Shown here: positions 55,313 through 63,884 of the stretch, in pieces
How the letters are laid out: each line of letters begins with the position of its first letter
How positions within the stretch are numbered: position 1 is the first letter of the stretch
Origin: LMUY01 sp964244655
GTDB taxonomy: Bacteria; Pseudomonadota; Alphaproteobacteria; Acetobacterales; Acetobacteraceae
Length of the DNA stretch: 64,000 bases
Reading direction: 5' to 3'
NCBI GenBank assembly: GCA_964244655.1
Contig: CAXTJU010000006.1
Span: 11,419-75,418 of the forward strand
Translations under genes and position numbers: made by a program
The notes under the pieces: generated by a model
What the model saw: the letters and a program-made list of their open reading frames with translations, nothing else
What the model was told of the DNA's origin: nothing
The model's database searches: none

Positions 55313-57142
55313 ATGGATATTCGGAACATCGCCATCATCGCCCACGTGGACCATGGCAAGACCACGCTGGTGGACCAGCTGCTGCGCCAGTCCGGCGCGT
55401 TCCGCGAGCACCAGCAGGTCGCGGAACGTGCGCTGGACCGCAACGACTTGGAGAAGGAGCGCGGCATCACCATCCTGGCCAAGGTCGCCAGCGTGGAGTG
55501 GAAGGGCACCCGCATCAACATCGTGGACACCCCCGGCCACGCCGATTTCGGCGGCGAGGTCGAGCGCATCCTGAACATGGTGGACGGCGCCATCGTGTTG
55601 GTCGATGCCGCCGAGGGCGTGCTGCCGCAGACCAAGTTCGTGGTCGGCAAGGCGCTGGCGCAGGGCATCAAGCCGATCGTGGTGGTCAACAAGGTGGACC
55701 GCCAGGACGCCCGCGCCGACGAGGTGCACACCGAGGTGTTCGACCTGTTCGCCGCCCTCGGCGCCACGGACGAGCAGCTGGACTTCCCCATGCTGTACGC
55801 CTCCGGCCGCCAGGGCTGGGCGGACGAGGAGCTGGAGGGCGCCCGCAAGGACCTCGCCCCGATGTTCGACCTGGTGCTGCGCCACGTGCCGGCGCCGACG
55901 CTGGACCCGGACGCGCCGTTCGCCATGGTCGCCTCCATCCTGGACTACGACAACTTCCTCGGCCGGGTGCTGACCGGGCGGGTCGAGCAGGGCACGGCGC
56001 GGCTCAACATGCCGCTCAAGGTGCTGCGCTCGGACGGCTCCGTGGTGGAAACGGGGCGGCTGACCAAGCTGATGAGCTTCCGCGGGCTGGAGCGGGTGGC
56101 GGTGGACATGGTGGTGGCCGGCGACATCATCGCGGTGGCCGGGCTGACCGACGCCACGGTGCCGGACACGGTGGGCTCGCCCGACCTCGCCGAGCCGCTG
56201 CACGCCACCCCGATCGACCCGCCGACGCTGGCGATGACGTTCCGGGTGAACGACGGCCCGCTCGGCGGGCGCGAGGGCAAGAAGGTGACCTCGCGCCAGA
56301 TCCGCGACCGGCTGCTGCGGGAGTCCGAGGGCAACGTCGCCATCAAGATCACCGAGAGCAACGAGAGCGAGGCGTTCGAGGTGGCGGGCCGCGGCGAGCT
56401 GCAATTGGGCGTGCTGATCGAGACCATGCGGCGCGAGGGCTTCGAGCTGACCATCGGCCGCCCCCGGGTGCTGACGCGCAAGAACGAGGAAACGGGCGAG
56501 CGCGAGGAGCCGATGGAGGAGGTGCTGGTCGATGTGGACGAGCCCTACTCCGGCGTGGTGGTGGAGAAGATGAGCCGCCGCAAGGGCGTGATGCAGGACA
56601 TGCGGCCCTCCGGCGGCGGCAAGGTGCGGCTCACCTTCCACATCCCGTCGCGCGGCCTGATCGGCTACCACGGCGAGTTCCTGACCGACACGCGCGGCTC
56701 CGGCGTGATGAACCGGCTGTTCTCCGGCTACGGCGCCTGGGCCGGGCCGATGGAGGGGCGGCGCAACGGCTCGCTGATCTCGACCGAGGGCGGCGAGGCG
56801 ATCCACTACGCGCTGTGGTACCTGCAGGAGCGCGGCACGCTGTTCGTCAACCCCGGCGACAAGGTGTACGAGGGGCTGATCCTGGGCGAGCATTCGCGCG
56901 AGAGCGACCTCGACGTGAACCCGATCAAGGAAAAGAAGCTGACCAACGTCCGCGCCTCCGGCAAGGACGACGCGATGCTGCTGATCCCGCCGCGCCGCAT
57001 GTCGCTGGAGCAGGCGATCTCGTACATCGAGGACGACGAGTTGGTGGAGGTGACGCCCGCTGCGATCCGGCTGCGCAAGCGCCACCTGGACCCGCACGAG
57101 CGCAAGAAGGCCGGCCGGCAGTCGGATTCCGCCGCGGCTTGA
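55313..57142 (+). CDS. typA: Translational GTPase TypA (BipA)
   Basis: 609 residues. IAIIAHVDHGKTTLVDQLLRQSG, RGITILAK and DTPGHADFGGEVERILNMVDG are the G domain; NKVDR is G4. The later TKLMSFRGLERVAVD, ERGELQLG-like GRGELQLGVLIETMRREG and PIKEKKLTNVRASGKDD regions match TypA. Ribosome-bound factor needed under stress and cold. All motifs intact. Confidence 0.98.
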   Translation: MDIRNIAIIAHVDHGKTTLVDQLLRQSGAFREHQQVAERALDRNDLEKERGITILAKVASVEWKGTRINIVDTPGHADFGGEVERILNMVDGAIVLVDAAEGVLPQTKFVVGKALAQGIKPIVVVNKVDRQDARADEVHTEVFDLFAALGATDEQLDFPMLYASGRQGWADEELEGARKDLAPMFDLVLRHVPAPTLDPDAPFAMVASILDYDNFLGRVLTGRVEQGTARLNMPLKVLRSDGSVVETGRLTKLMSFRGLERVAVDMVVAGDIIAVAGLTDATVPDTVGSPDLAEPLHATPIDPPTLAMTFRVNDGPLGGREGKKVTSRQIRDRLLRESEGNVAIKITESNESEAFEVAGRGELQLGVLIETMRREGFELTIGRPRVLTRKNEETGEREEPMEEVLVDVDEPYSGVVVEKMSRRKGVMQDMRPSGGGKVRLTFHIPSRGLIGYHGEFLTDTRGSGVMNRLFSGYGAWAGPMEGRRNGSLISTEGGEAIHYALWYLQERGTLFVNPGDKVYEGLILGEHSRESDLDVNPIKEKKLTNVRASGKDDAMLLIPPRRMSLEQAISYIEDDELVEVTPAAIRLRKRHLDPHERKKAGRQSDSAAA

Positions 57143-57203
57143 GGGCCCACGCATCGTGTCGGCGCGCCAGGCAAGCCACTGCCTGGCGTGAGCCGGCCGG
57201 ACG

Positions 57204-57959
57204 TTATCCCGAGTCGCCGAAGCATCCCTTGGAGACGGGCAGGGCCAGGCTAGGGGTGCCAGGAGGCAGGCGGCGCATCAGCTCGGCGTCCGACATGTGG
57301 GCGTAGTCCGGCTTCGCCTCCGGACGGCCCGCCCAGGCGCGCAGCGGCGGCAGGTTTGCCGGCGGGGTGCCGGGCGGGGCCGCAGCCCAGGCTGCCAGCG
57401 CCGCCACCTCGTCCGGCGTGCGCCGCGCCCACGGGCGGGTGCCGGCGGGCGCGGCCAGCGCCAGGTCGTGCGTAATGTCGGCAATCAGCGCCGGCACGGA
57501 CATGGCTTCGAGGTCGGGGGCGAACTCCGGCCGGTCCAGCCGTTCGACGGCCTCGGCGTGCAGCCGCTCGGCCTGCTCGCCATCCACCACCTCGGCCTGG
57601 ATGGCGTCCTCGACGGCGCGCATCACGCGCTTGCGCACGGCGGTGCGGCGCTCGTCGCTGTCGCTGGCGGCGCGCTGCGGCTTGGTCAGGCGCTCGGCCA
57701 GCAGGATGGTGCGCCGCATGACGCGCGAGACGCGCTCGTAGGTGACGGCGGCGGCCTCCAGCGCCCGGCTGTCCGCCTCCTCGGCCAGGCCCTGCTGGCG
57801 GGCGCGCTGGACGAACTCGGCGCCCACGTCGATCAGGGCATGCAGGGCGCCGCGGTAGAACTGCACGTCCATGGCCTGCCGGGCTTCGGCGTGGGCCAAC
57901 TGGGTGGCGCGCAGCTCGGCGGCGGTGGGCTCGGAGGCGGGGTGGGGTGTGCTGGTCAC
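57204..57959 (-). CDS. Hypothetical helical protein
   Basis: About 251 residues, GTG start at 57959 (VTSTPHPASEPTAAELRATQ); the upstream frame has no signal. Largely helical with charged coiled stretches (AVRKRVMRAVEDAIQAEVVD, ERLHAEAVERLDRPEF) and a Pro-rich segment. No signal peptide or transmembrane helix. A C-terminal Cys (SKGCFGDSG) is unusual. Convergent with typA. Unrecognised; possibly DNA- or RNA-associated by its basic helices. Confidence 0.65.
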   Translation of the reverse strand: MTSTPHPASEPTAAELRATQLAHAEARQAMDVQFYRGALHALIDVGAEFVQRARQQGLAEEADSRALEAAAVTYERVSRVMRRTILLAERLTKPQRAASDSDERRTAVRKRVMRAVEDAIQAEVVDGEQAERLHAEAVERLDRPEFAPDLEAMSVPALIADITHDLALAAPAGTRPWARRTPDEVAALAAWAAAPPGTPPANLPPLRAWAGRPEAKPDYAHMSDAELMRRLPPGTPSLALPVSKGCFGDSG

Positions 57960-58359
57960 GGATGGAACAAAACACGAAAACGTGGACGGGCGCAAGTTTT
58001 TGTTTGTGATGCTAACGCTGACGGGCGGTGTTCGCCGCATCAGACACCGTCACGGCCGGACTTGATTCGGCCACCCACGCCGGAGTTCGCGACCGGAATG
58101 GGTCGGGCTGGCACGGCCATCACGCGGCTGACCGCACGTGCGCTGCCCTCGCGTGGGTGCCCGGGTCAACCCTCCAGCGCCTTTCCACGTGCGAAACGCG
58201 CACGTGGAACCTTGGGCGCCTCCGCCCGGGCATGACGGTGAGGAGGGCAAAGCGGGAGGGCCGGCATGGACTTGGGATGGTGTATCGCCCTCGCGTGGGT
58301 GGTCAGGCGAGCGGGGCAGGGATTCATGCCGGGAGATGTGACATGGGCCTGATCCCCCG
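57960..58359. repeat. 400-bp intergenic region of palindromic and direct repeats
   Basis: No supported gene. It holds: GGCCG-gacttgatt-CGGCC (58054-58072), resembling the G-rich palindromic units common in alphaproteobacterial intergenic DNA; a strong hairpin with 11-base arms, TTCCACGTGCG and CGCACGTGGAA (58183-58209, five-base loop); two GCCCGGG sites flanking it (58159-58165, 58224-58231); and a 15-bp direct repeat GCCCTCGCGTGGGTG at 58145-58159 and 58287-58301. The promoter of the AmpG-like gene must lie at its right end. Confidence 0.7.
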
Positions 58360-59625
58360 GTGAGCCGCGCCGCGGCCCGGCGCGCCTTTCTCGCCATGGC
58401 GGGGCTCGGCTTCGTCGCCGGGTTGCCGCTGCCGCTGTCCGGCTTCACCCTGCGGCAGTGGCTCAGCGAGGGCGACACGTCGCTCAGGCTGATCGGGCTG
58501 ACCGCCAACATCGGCCTGCCGTACAGCCTCAAGTTCCTCTGGGCGCCGGCGCTCGACCGGGTGCCGGTGCCCGCGCCGCTGCGGCGCTTCGGGCAGCGGC
58601 GCGGCTGGCTGCTGGTCATCCAGCCGCTGCTGGCGCTGGCCTGCGCCGGGCTGGCGCTGTGCGACCCGGCGCGGCCCGGCCCGCTGATCGCGATGGCGGC
58701 CGGCATCGCCTTCCTCTCCGCCAGCCAGGACATCGCGGTGGACGCCTGGCGCATCGAGCTGTTCGCCGAGCGGCAGCAGGGGGCGGCGCTGGCCGCCTAC
58801 ATCTGGGGCTACCGGGCGGCGCTGCTGGTGGCGGGCGCGGGCGCGATCTGGCTGACCGGCCATCTCGGGCTCGGCTGGCACGGCGCGCTGCTGGCCGTGG
58901 CGGCCCTGGTGGCGCTCGGCCCGGCGATGACGCTGCTCGCGCCGACCCCCGCGACCCCGCCCCAGCCAAGGGGACGACCCGGCGTGCTGGCCAGCCTGCG
59001 CGCGGCGGTGCTGGCGCCGCTGGCGGAGTTCATGGCGCGCCCGGGCGCCGGCGGCGCGCTCGCCTTCATCCTGCTGTTCAAGCTGGGCGAGGCGATGGCC
59101 GGCACCATGGCGCCGCCGTTCTACCGCTCGCTCGGCTACGACCGGGCGCAGGTGGCCGCCGCGGTCGGGCTGCCGTCGCTGGCGGCCAGCCTGGCCGGGG
59201 CGGCAGCCGGCGGCCTGCTGGTGGCGCGGCTGGGGGCGAAGCGGGCGCTGATCCTGACCGGCTTCGTGCAGATGGCCTCCATGGGGCTGTATTTCCTGCT
59301 CGCCTGGTCCGGGCCGAACCAGGCGATCCTCGTCACCAAGATCATGGGGGAGGGCTTCGCCGAGGCGATGGCGGACGCGGCGTTCATCACCTTCCTGTCC
59401 AGCCTGTGCGCGCCGGGCCGCACCGCCACCCAGTATGCGCTGCTGTCCTCGCTGGCCGCCGTGCCGGTGCGCACCATCGGCGGGCTGTCCGGCATCCTGG
59501 CGCAGCAGCTGGGCTGGGTGGCGTTCTACGGCGTCACCATCTTCGCCGCCGTGCCGGCCATGCTGGTCATGCTGGCCCTGGCGCGCCGCCCCGCTGGGCT
59601 GGCCGCCACGCCGCGCATCAGTTAG
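58360..59625 (+). CDS. AmpG-like MFS permease
   Basis: 421 residues with 12 hydrophobic helices. GLPLPLSGFTLRQWLSEGDTSL-type start, LGLTANIGLPYSLKFLWAP pattern (GLTANIGLPYSLKFLWAPAL) and DIAVDAWRIELF are AmpG marks. AmpG imports muropeptides from cell-wall recycling into the cytosol. GTG start. Followed ten bases later by a tyrosine phosphatase. Confidence 0.88.
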   Translation: MSRAAARRAFLAMAGLGFVAGLPLPLSGFTLRQWLSEGDTSLRLIGLTANIGLPYSLKFLWAPALDRVPVPAPLRRFGQRRGWLLVIQPLLALACAGLALCDPARPGPLIAMAAGIAFLSASQDIAVDAWRIELFAERQQGAALAAYIWGYRAALLVAGAGAIWLTGHLGLGWHGALLAVAALVALGPAMTLLAPTPATPPQPRGRPGVLASLRAAVLAPLAEFMARPGAGGALAFILLFKLGEAMAGTMAPPFYRSLGYDRAQVAAAVGLPSLAASLAGAAAGGLLVARLGAKRALILTGFVQMASMGLYFLLAWSGPNQAILVTKIMGEGFAEAMADAAFITFLSSLCAPGRTATQYALLSSLAAVPVRTIGGLSGILAQQLGWVAFYGVTIFAAVPAMLVMLALARRPAGLAATPRIS

Positions 59626-59634
59626 GCACACGCC

Positions 59635-60393
59635 ATGGACGAATCGACTGCCGACGGCCCGCCTTTCGCGCTGCGGCTCGAAGGCGTGTCCAACCTGCGC
59701 GACCTCGGCGGCTACCGCACGGCGGACGGACGCCGGGTGCGGCGCGGCCTGGTGTTCCGCTCGGCGGCGCTGGCCGGGCTGACGGCGGCGGACGAGCGGC
59801 AGGTGGCACAGCTGGGGCTGCGCCGCATCTGCGACCTGCGCGGCGTGGACGAGGCCCGCGCCGCGCCCACCCGGCTGGCAGGCCCGGCGATCGTGCCGTT
59901 GCCGATCGAGCCCACCGTCGGCGCCGGGCTGCGCGACATCCTGCAAACCGGGCAGGCGAGCGGCGAGGCGCTGGAATCGGTGCTGACGGAGGCCTACGTC
60001 GCCTACGCCCTGGCCAGCTTCGCGCAGTACCGGGCGATCCTGGCGCTGCTGCTGGAGGGGGCGTCGCCGCTGCTGTTCCACTGCTCCGCCGGCAAAGACC
60101 GCACCGGCTTCGGCGCCGCCCTGCTGCTGACCGCGCTGGGCGTCGCGTGGGAGACGGTGCTGGCGGATTCCGACGCCACCAACCGGCTGTGGCGGCGCGA
60201 CACGGTGCCCGCCGCCGACCTGCCCGCCGCGCTGCGCGAAAAGCTGCTGCGGGCCGAGCCGGCCTACCTCACGGCGGCGTTCGCGGCGGCCCGGGACGCG
60301 TACGGCTCGCTGGACGCTTACCTGGCCGGGCCGCTTGACCTCGGCCCCGCCAACCGGGCCAAGCTGCAAGCCGCGCTGCTGGAGCCCGGCTGA
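59635..60393 (+). CDS. Tyrosine-protein phosphatase (protein tyrosine/serine type)
   Basis: 252 residues. Signature HCSAGKDRTG (Cys-x5-Arg loop with Cys at about 150), preceded by NLRDLGGYRTADGRRVRRGL and RSAALAGLTAADE, matches the Y_phosphatase3 family. Hydrolyses phosphotyrosine or phosphoinositides by a Cys-phosphate intermediate. ATG at 59635, ten bases after the AmpG-like gene, same transcript likely. Confidence 0.9.
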   Translation: MDESTADGPPFALRLEGVSNLRDLGGYRTADGRRVRRGLVFRSAALAGLTAADERQVAQLGLRRICDLRGVDEARAAPTRLAGPAIVPLPIEPTVGAGLRDILQTGQASGEALESVLTEAYVAYALASFAQYRAILALLLEGASPLLFHCSAGKDRTGFGAALLLTALGVAWETVLADSDATNRLWRRDTVPAADLPAALREKLLRAEPAYLTAAFAAARDAYGSLDAYLAGPLDLGPANRAKLQAALLEPG

Positions 60394-60413
60394 TGACGCC
60401 GTGCGGCGCGTGC

Positions 60414-60773
60414 CTAGTGGCCCCGCATGCGCAGGCTCGCGGCGTTGAGCGGGCGGAGCAGCGCCGGGTCGCGGCAGATCGCCTCGGCGGTGGCGACGGC
60501 GCGGGCCAGCTGCTGGTCCGTCAGGTGGCGGATCGCCGGGCGCGCCACCGCCTCGTCCCAGCGCCGGCCGATGGCGTGGTCCAGGCAGACGCGCATGAAG
60601 CAGTGGTCCAGCCGGATCGGCCAGCGCTGCGCCGCCGCCATGCCGGGCAGGGCCTGCCGGGTCAGGTGCAGCCAGCGTGACAGCAGCGCGTCCCGAGCCG
60701 CTGATCCTGACGGCGTGGCTGGACTCGGCGTCGCAGGAGCGGTTCGACCGGGAGCGGCAGCGTCATTTTCCAT
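60414..60773 (-). CDS. Conserved small protein (W-L-H-L-T-R family), unknown
   Basis: 119 residues. SRWLHLTRQALPGMAAAQRWPI, RLDHCFMRVCLDHAIG and RHLTDQQLARAVATAEAICR are a conserved unit of a widespread family of unknown role; some databases name relatives GNAT-like, without visible motif A. The first 30 residues are Ala/Pro-rich and overlap the 5' part of the divergent ligase gene by 97 bases. No in-frame ATG, GTG or TTG follows the ATG at 60773 before the conserved part, so I keep it. Confidence 0.7.
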   Translation of the reverse strand: MENDAAAPGRTAPATPSPATPSGSAARDALLSRWLHLTRQALPGMAAAQRWPIRLDHCFMRVCLDHAIGRRWDEAVARPAIRHLTDQQLARAVATAEAICRDPALLRPLNAASLRMRGH

Positions 60774-61219
60774 CCAAGATCAACTTCATACCGGCGCACG
60801 TGACCCTGTTCCATCATCTGCCCGGGGCGCAGGCCGAGGCGATCATGCACGGCCTGGCCGCGGCGTGCCAGGCGCAGCCGCCGGAGCCGTTCAGCGTGAC
60901 GGGGCTGCGCCACCTCGGCCGCGGCAACGCCTACGCGCTGGCCATGCCGGGCGTCTCGCGGCTGCGGGCCAGGCTGGCGGCGGAGTGGCAGGCGGCGGAG
61001 TGGCAGGAGGGGTTGACCGCGCAGGACCGGCAACCCTGGCAGCCGCACGTGACGGTGCAGAACAAGGTGAGCCCGGCGGAAGCCAAGCAGCTGCAAGCGG
61101 TGCTGCAACAAGGATTCGTCCCCCAGGAGGGTTTCGTGACTGGCCTGCTGCTCTGGCGCTACCTCGGCGGTCCGTGGGAGAGAGCGGGCGGCTGGCGGTT
61201 CGCCGGTCATTCCGCTTGA
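60677..61219 (+). CDS. 2'-5' RNA ligase family protein
   Basis: 180 residues with the two H-x-T/S-like motifs of the 2H phosphoesterase superfamily: HVTLFHHLPG (first) and PHVTVQNKV (second). These enzymes cleave or join 2'-5' linkages or cyclic phosphates. GTG start at 60677. The 5' 97 bases are shared, on opposite strands, with the gene at 60414-60773. Confidence 0.85.
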   Translation: MTAARPEPLILTAWLDSASQERFDRERQRHFPSKINFIPAHVTLFHHLPGAQAEAIMHGLAAACQAQPPEPFSVTGLRHLGRGNAYALAMPGVSRLRARLAAEWQAAEWQEGLTAQDRQPWQPHVTVQNKVSPAEAKQLQAVLQQGFVPQEGFVTGLLLWRYLGGPWERAGGWRFAGHSA

Positions 61220-61297
61220 GCAAGAGAGCACACGCATGTATCACTATCGCGTGAGACCGCGGCGAGACAGCGCGGCGTCGGAGGGTCGTCGTCCAGG

Positions 61298-62467
61298 ATG
61301 AGCGCTGCGGATGAGCGGCTGGCCGCCCATGAGGACCTGGCGCGGCGCCTGGCGCAGCAGGAGCTGGTGGCGGCGTTCGGCCTGTTCGCCCTGCGCACCC
61401 TCGACCTCGACCAGGTGCTGACCCAGGCCTGCGAGGTCGCCGCGCACGGCCTGGGCGCCCGGTTCGCCAAGGTGCTGGAGTTCCGCCCGGCCAGCCAGGA
61501 CTTCCTGCTGCGCAACGGCGTCGGCTGGCGGCCGGGCGTGGTGGGCCGGGCCACCCTGGGTGCCGACCTCGCCAGCCCGGCCGGCTACGCCTTCCGGACC
61601 AAGGCGCCGGTGGTCTCCAACCAGCTCGCGGACGAGCGTCGCTTCCGCATCCCCGCGGTGCTGGCCGAGCACGGCGTCAGCCGCGCCATCAACGTCATCG
61701 TGGGCGACGATGGCGCGGCGCCGTTCGGGGTGCTGGAGGTGGACGGCGCCGACCACCCCCCGTTCACGGTGCAGGACGTGGCGTTCGTGCAGTCCCTGGC
61801 CAACGTGCTGGCGGTGGTGATCGACCGGCAGCGCCAGCACGCGGCGCAGGCGCAGCTGCTGCGGGACAAGGACGTTCTGCTGCAGGAGGTGCACCACCGC
61901 ACGAAGAACAGCCTGCAGCTGGTGCAGACCCTGCTGAGCCTGCAGGCCAGGAGCGCCTCGGGGGCGGACGAGAAGGCGCGCCTGGGCGAGGCTGCGGCGC
62001 GCATCATGTCCATCGCCGCCGTGCATCGCCGCCTGCACGAGGAGGGCGCGGTCGAGCGCGTGTCGCTGCCGCCCTACCTGGACGGCCTGGTGGCCGACAT
62101 CACCGGCACGCTGGGCGGGGACGGGCCGGCGCGGCCGCTCACGCTCGCGGTGGCGCCGATGCAGCTGCCGGCGGAGCACGTGACGCCGATCGGGCTGATC
62201 GCGGTCGAGCTGGTGACCAACGCGATCAAGTACGGCGCCGGCGCCATCGCCCTGCGGGTCAGCCCCGCGGCGGGCGGCGTGGAGATGGCGGTGGAAGACG
62301 AGGGCGCCGGGTTCCCGCCCGGCGGCCCGGCGGGGCGCGGCAGCCTGGGCATGCGGCTGATCGGCGCGCTGGCCCGCACGCCGGACGCGATCACGCTCAG
62401 CCGTGCCGACGGCCGCACCCGGGTCAGCGTGCGGGTGGCGTTCCCGGAGACGCTTTCCCGGGGATAG
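61298..62467 (+). CDS. GAF / HisKA_2 sensor histidine kinase
   Basis: 389 residues. A GAF domain (about 30-175: LGARFAKVLEFRPASQDFLLR, VLEVDGADHPPFTVQDVAF), a HisKA_2 dimerisation motif (EVHHRTKNSLQLVQTLLSLQ, with the phospho-His in HHR) and a HATPase (GLIAVELVTNAIKYG, VEDEGAGFPP, GSLGMRLIGAL). The E-V-x-H-R-x-K-N form is typical of alphaproteobacterial kinases of the HWE/HisKA_2 group used in general stress and light responses. No response regulator neighbour. Tail overlaps the MFS gene by 44 bases. Confidence 0.92.
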   Translation: MSAADERLAAHEDLARRLAQQELVAAFGLFALRTLDLDQVLTQACEVAAHGLGARFAKVLEFRPASQDFLLRNGVGWRPGVVGRATLGADLASPAGYAFRTKAPVVSNQLADERRFRIPAVLAEHGVSRAINVIVGDDGAAPFGVLEVDGADHPPFTVQDVAFVQSLANVLAVVIDRQRQHAAQAQLLRDKDVLLQEVHHRTKNSLQLVQTLLSLQARSASGADEKARLGEAAARIMSIAAVHRRLHEEGAVERVSLPPYLDGLVADITGTLGGDGPARPLTLAVAPMQLPAEHVTPIGLIAVELVTNAIKYGAGAIALRVSPAAGGVEMAVEDEGAGFPPGGPAGRGSLGMRLIGALARTPDAITLSRADGRTRVSVRVAFPETLSRG

Positions 62468-63884
62468 CCAGCGCGGCGGGGGCGACGCCGGGGCGCAGGC
62501 GGAGCAGGCTGGCCAGGGCGCCGGCGGCGGAGAACCCGGCGGCCACCAGCAGCGCCGGCCGCACCCCCTGCTGCGACAGGCTGAAGATCAGCGCCACCAG
62601 CGCCGCGCCGAAGGTCTGCCCCAGCAGCCGGGCGGTGCCCAGCATCCCGCTCGCCCCGCCGCTGCGGCTGAGCGGGGCGGCGGAGATCATCGCCCGGTTG
62701 TTGGGCGACTGGAAGAAGCCGAACCCCACGCCGCACACCGCCATGCGCCAGCTGATGTCCGCCGCACTCGCGTGCGCCGGGAGGGCTGCGAGCAGCAGCA
62801 GCCCGGCGGTGAACACGCCCAGCGCCACGCCGCCCAGCAGCCCGACTGGATGCCGGTCCGCCAGCCGGCCCGCGATGGGGGCCGCGATGGCGGTAGCGAC
62901 CGGCCAGGGCGTCATCAGCAGCCCGGTCTGCGTCGCCGTCCAGCCCAGGCTGCCCTGGAGCCAGAACGGCAGGGCCACGAAGGCCAGCGTCTGCGCCCCG
63001 AACGACAGCACCGAGGTGGCGGCGGACAGGCGGAACAGCGGGATGCGCAGCAGGTCCACCGGCAGCAGCGGCGAGGCGCGGTCCAGCTGGCGGCGCACCA
63101 GCAGCACGCCGAGCACGGCGCAGGCGGCCAGCTCCAGGGTCGCGGCCAGCCCCGCCTCGCCGTGCGCGTAGCCGTCCACGCCGATGATCAGCAGCCCGAA
63201 GGTGGCGGCGTTGAGCGCGGCGCTGATGCCGTCGAACCGGCTGGCCGCCAGCGGCGTGGCCGGCAGCACCCGCACGGCGATGGCGAACGCGGCCAGGCCG
63301 ATCGGCACGTTGATGGCGAACAGCCAGGGCCAGGTGGACACGGAGAGCACGCCCGAGGCGACGGTCGGCCCGATCGCCGAGCAGGTGGCCGCCACCAGCG
63401 CGTTCAGCCCCAGGCCGCGCCCGAGCAGCGAGCGGGGGTACACGTAGCGGGTCAGCGCCGAGTTGACCGACATGATGCCGGCCGCGCCCAGCCCTTGCAG
63501 CACCCGCGCCGCCGTCAGCGCCAGCAGCGAGTGCGACAGCGCGCAGGCCAGGGACGCCGCGGTGAACACCGCCAGCCCGAACTGGTACACCCGGCGGTAG
63601 CCGTAGATCTCGCCCAGGGAGGCCAGCGGCAGCAGCGTGACCGTGACGGCCAGCTGGTAGGCGTTGATGACCCAGATGGAGGCCGAGGGCGTCGCGTGCA
63701 GATCGACCGCGATGGTCGGCAGGGCGATGTTGGCGATCGCCCCGTCCATCACCGCCATGCCGGTCGCCAGGGCGATGGTCAGGATGGCCAGGCTGCGCTG
63801 GGGGAGGGGGAGGCCGCCGTCCGGGTCGCTCGTCAGGGCGCCGCCGCCAAGCAGCGGCAGCGCCGCCGGCGGCTGGTCAGGCAT
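62424..63884 (-). CDS. MFS exporter, DHA2-like (14-helix type)
   Basis: About 486 residues from the ATG at 63884; the upstream start at 63941 would add a Pro-rich stretch. Motifs MDGAIANIALPTIAVDLHATPSA, GEIYGYRRVYQFGLAV and ARVLQGLGAAGIMSVNSALT place it with the EmrB/QacA exporters. It matches the protein at 22215-23573 throughout. It starts inside the end of the small gene 63877-64000 (ATGCCTGA overlap). Confidence 0.87.
   Translation of the reverse strand: MPDQPPAALPLLGGGALTSDPDGGLPLPQRSLAILTIALATGMAVMDGAIANIALPTIAVDLHATPSASIWVINAYQLAVTVTLLPLASLGEIYGYRRVYQFGLAVFTAASLACALSHSLLALTAARVLQGLGAAGIMSVNSALTRYVYPRSLLGRGLGLNALVAATCSAIGPTVASGVLSVSTWPWLFAINVPIGLAAFAIAVRVLPATPLAASRFDGISAALNAATFGLLIIGVDGYAHGEAGLAATLELAACAVLGVLLVRRQLDRASPLLPVDLLRIPLFRLSAATSVLSFGAQTLAFVALPFWLQGSLGWTATQTGLLMTPWPVATAIAAPIAGRLADRHPVGLLGGVALGVFTAGLLLLAALPAHASAADISWRMAVCGVGFGFFQSPNNRAMISAAPLSRSGGASGMLGTARLLGQTFGAALVALIFSLSQQGVRPALLVAAGFSAAGALASLLRLRPGVAPAALAIPGKASPGTPPAR

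Noticed and set aside
53624..57154. Long minus-strand frame across the PfkB kinase and typA (about 1176 codons)
   Set aside because: His/Arg/Gly-rich shadow of clear plus-strand genes; no family motif.
58324..60369. Long minus-strand frame over the AmpG-like permease and phosphatase
   Set aside because: Low-complexity shadow; plus-strand products have full family motifs.
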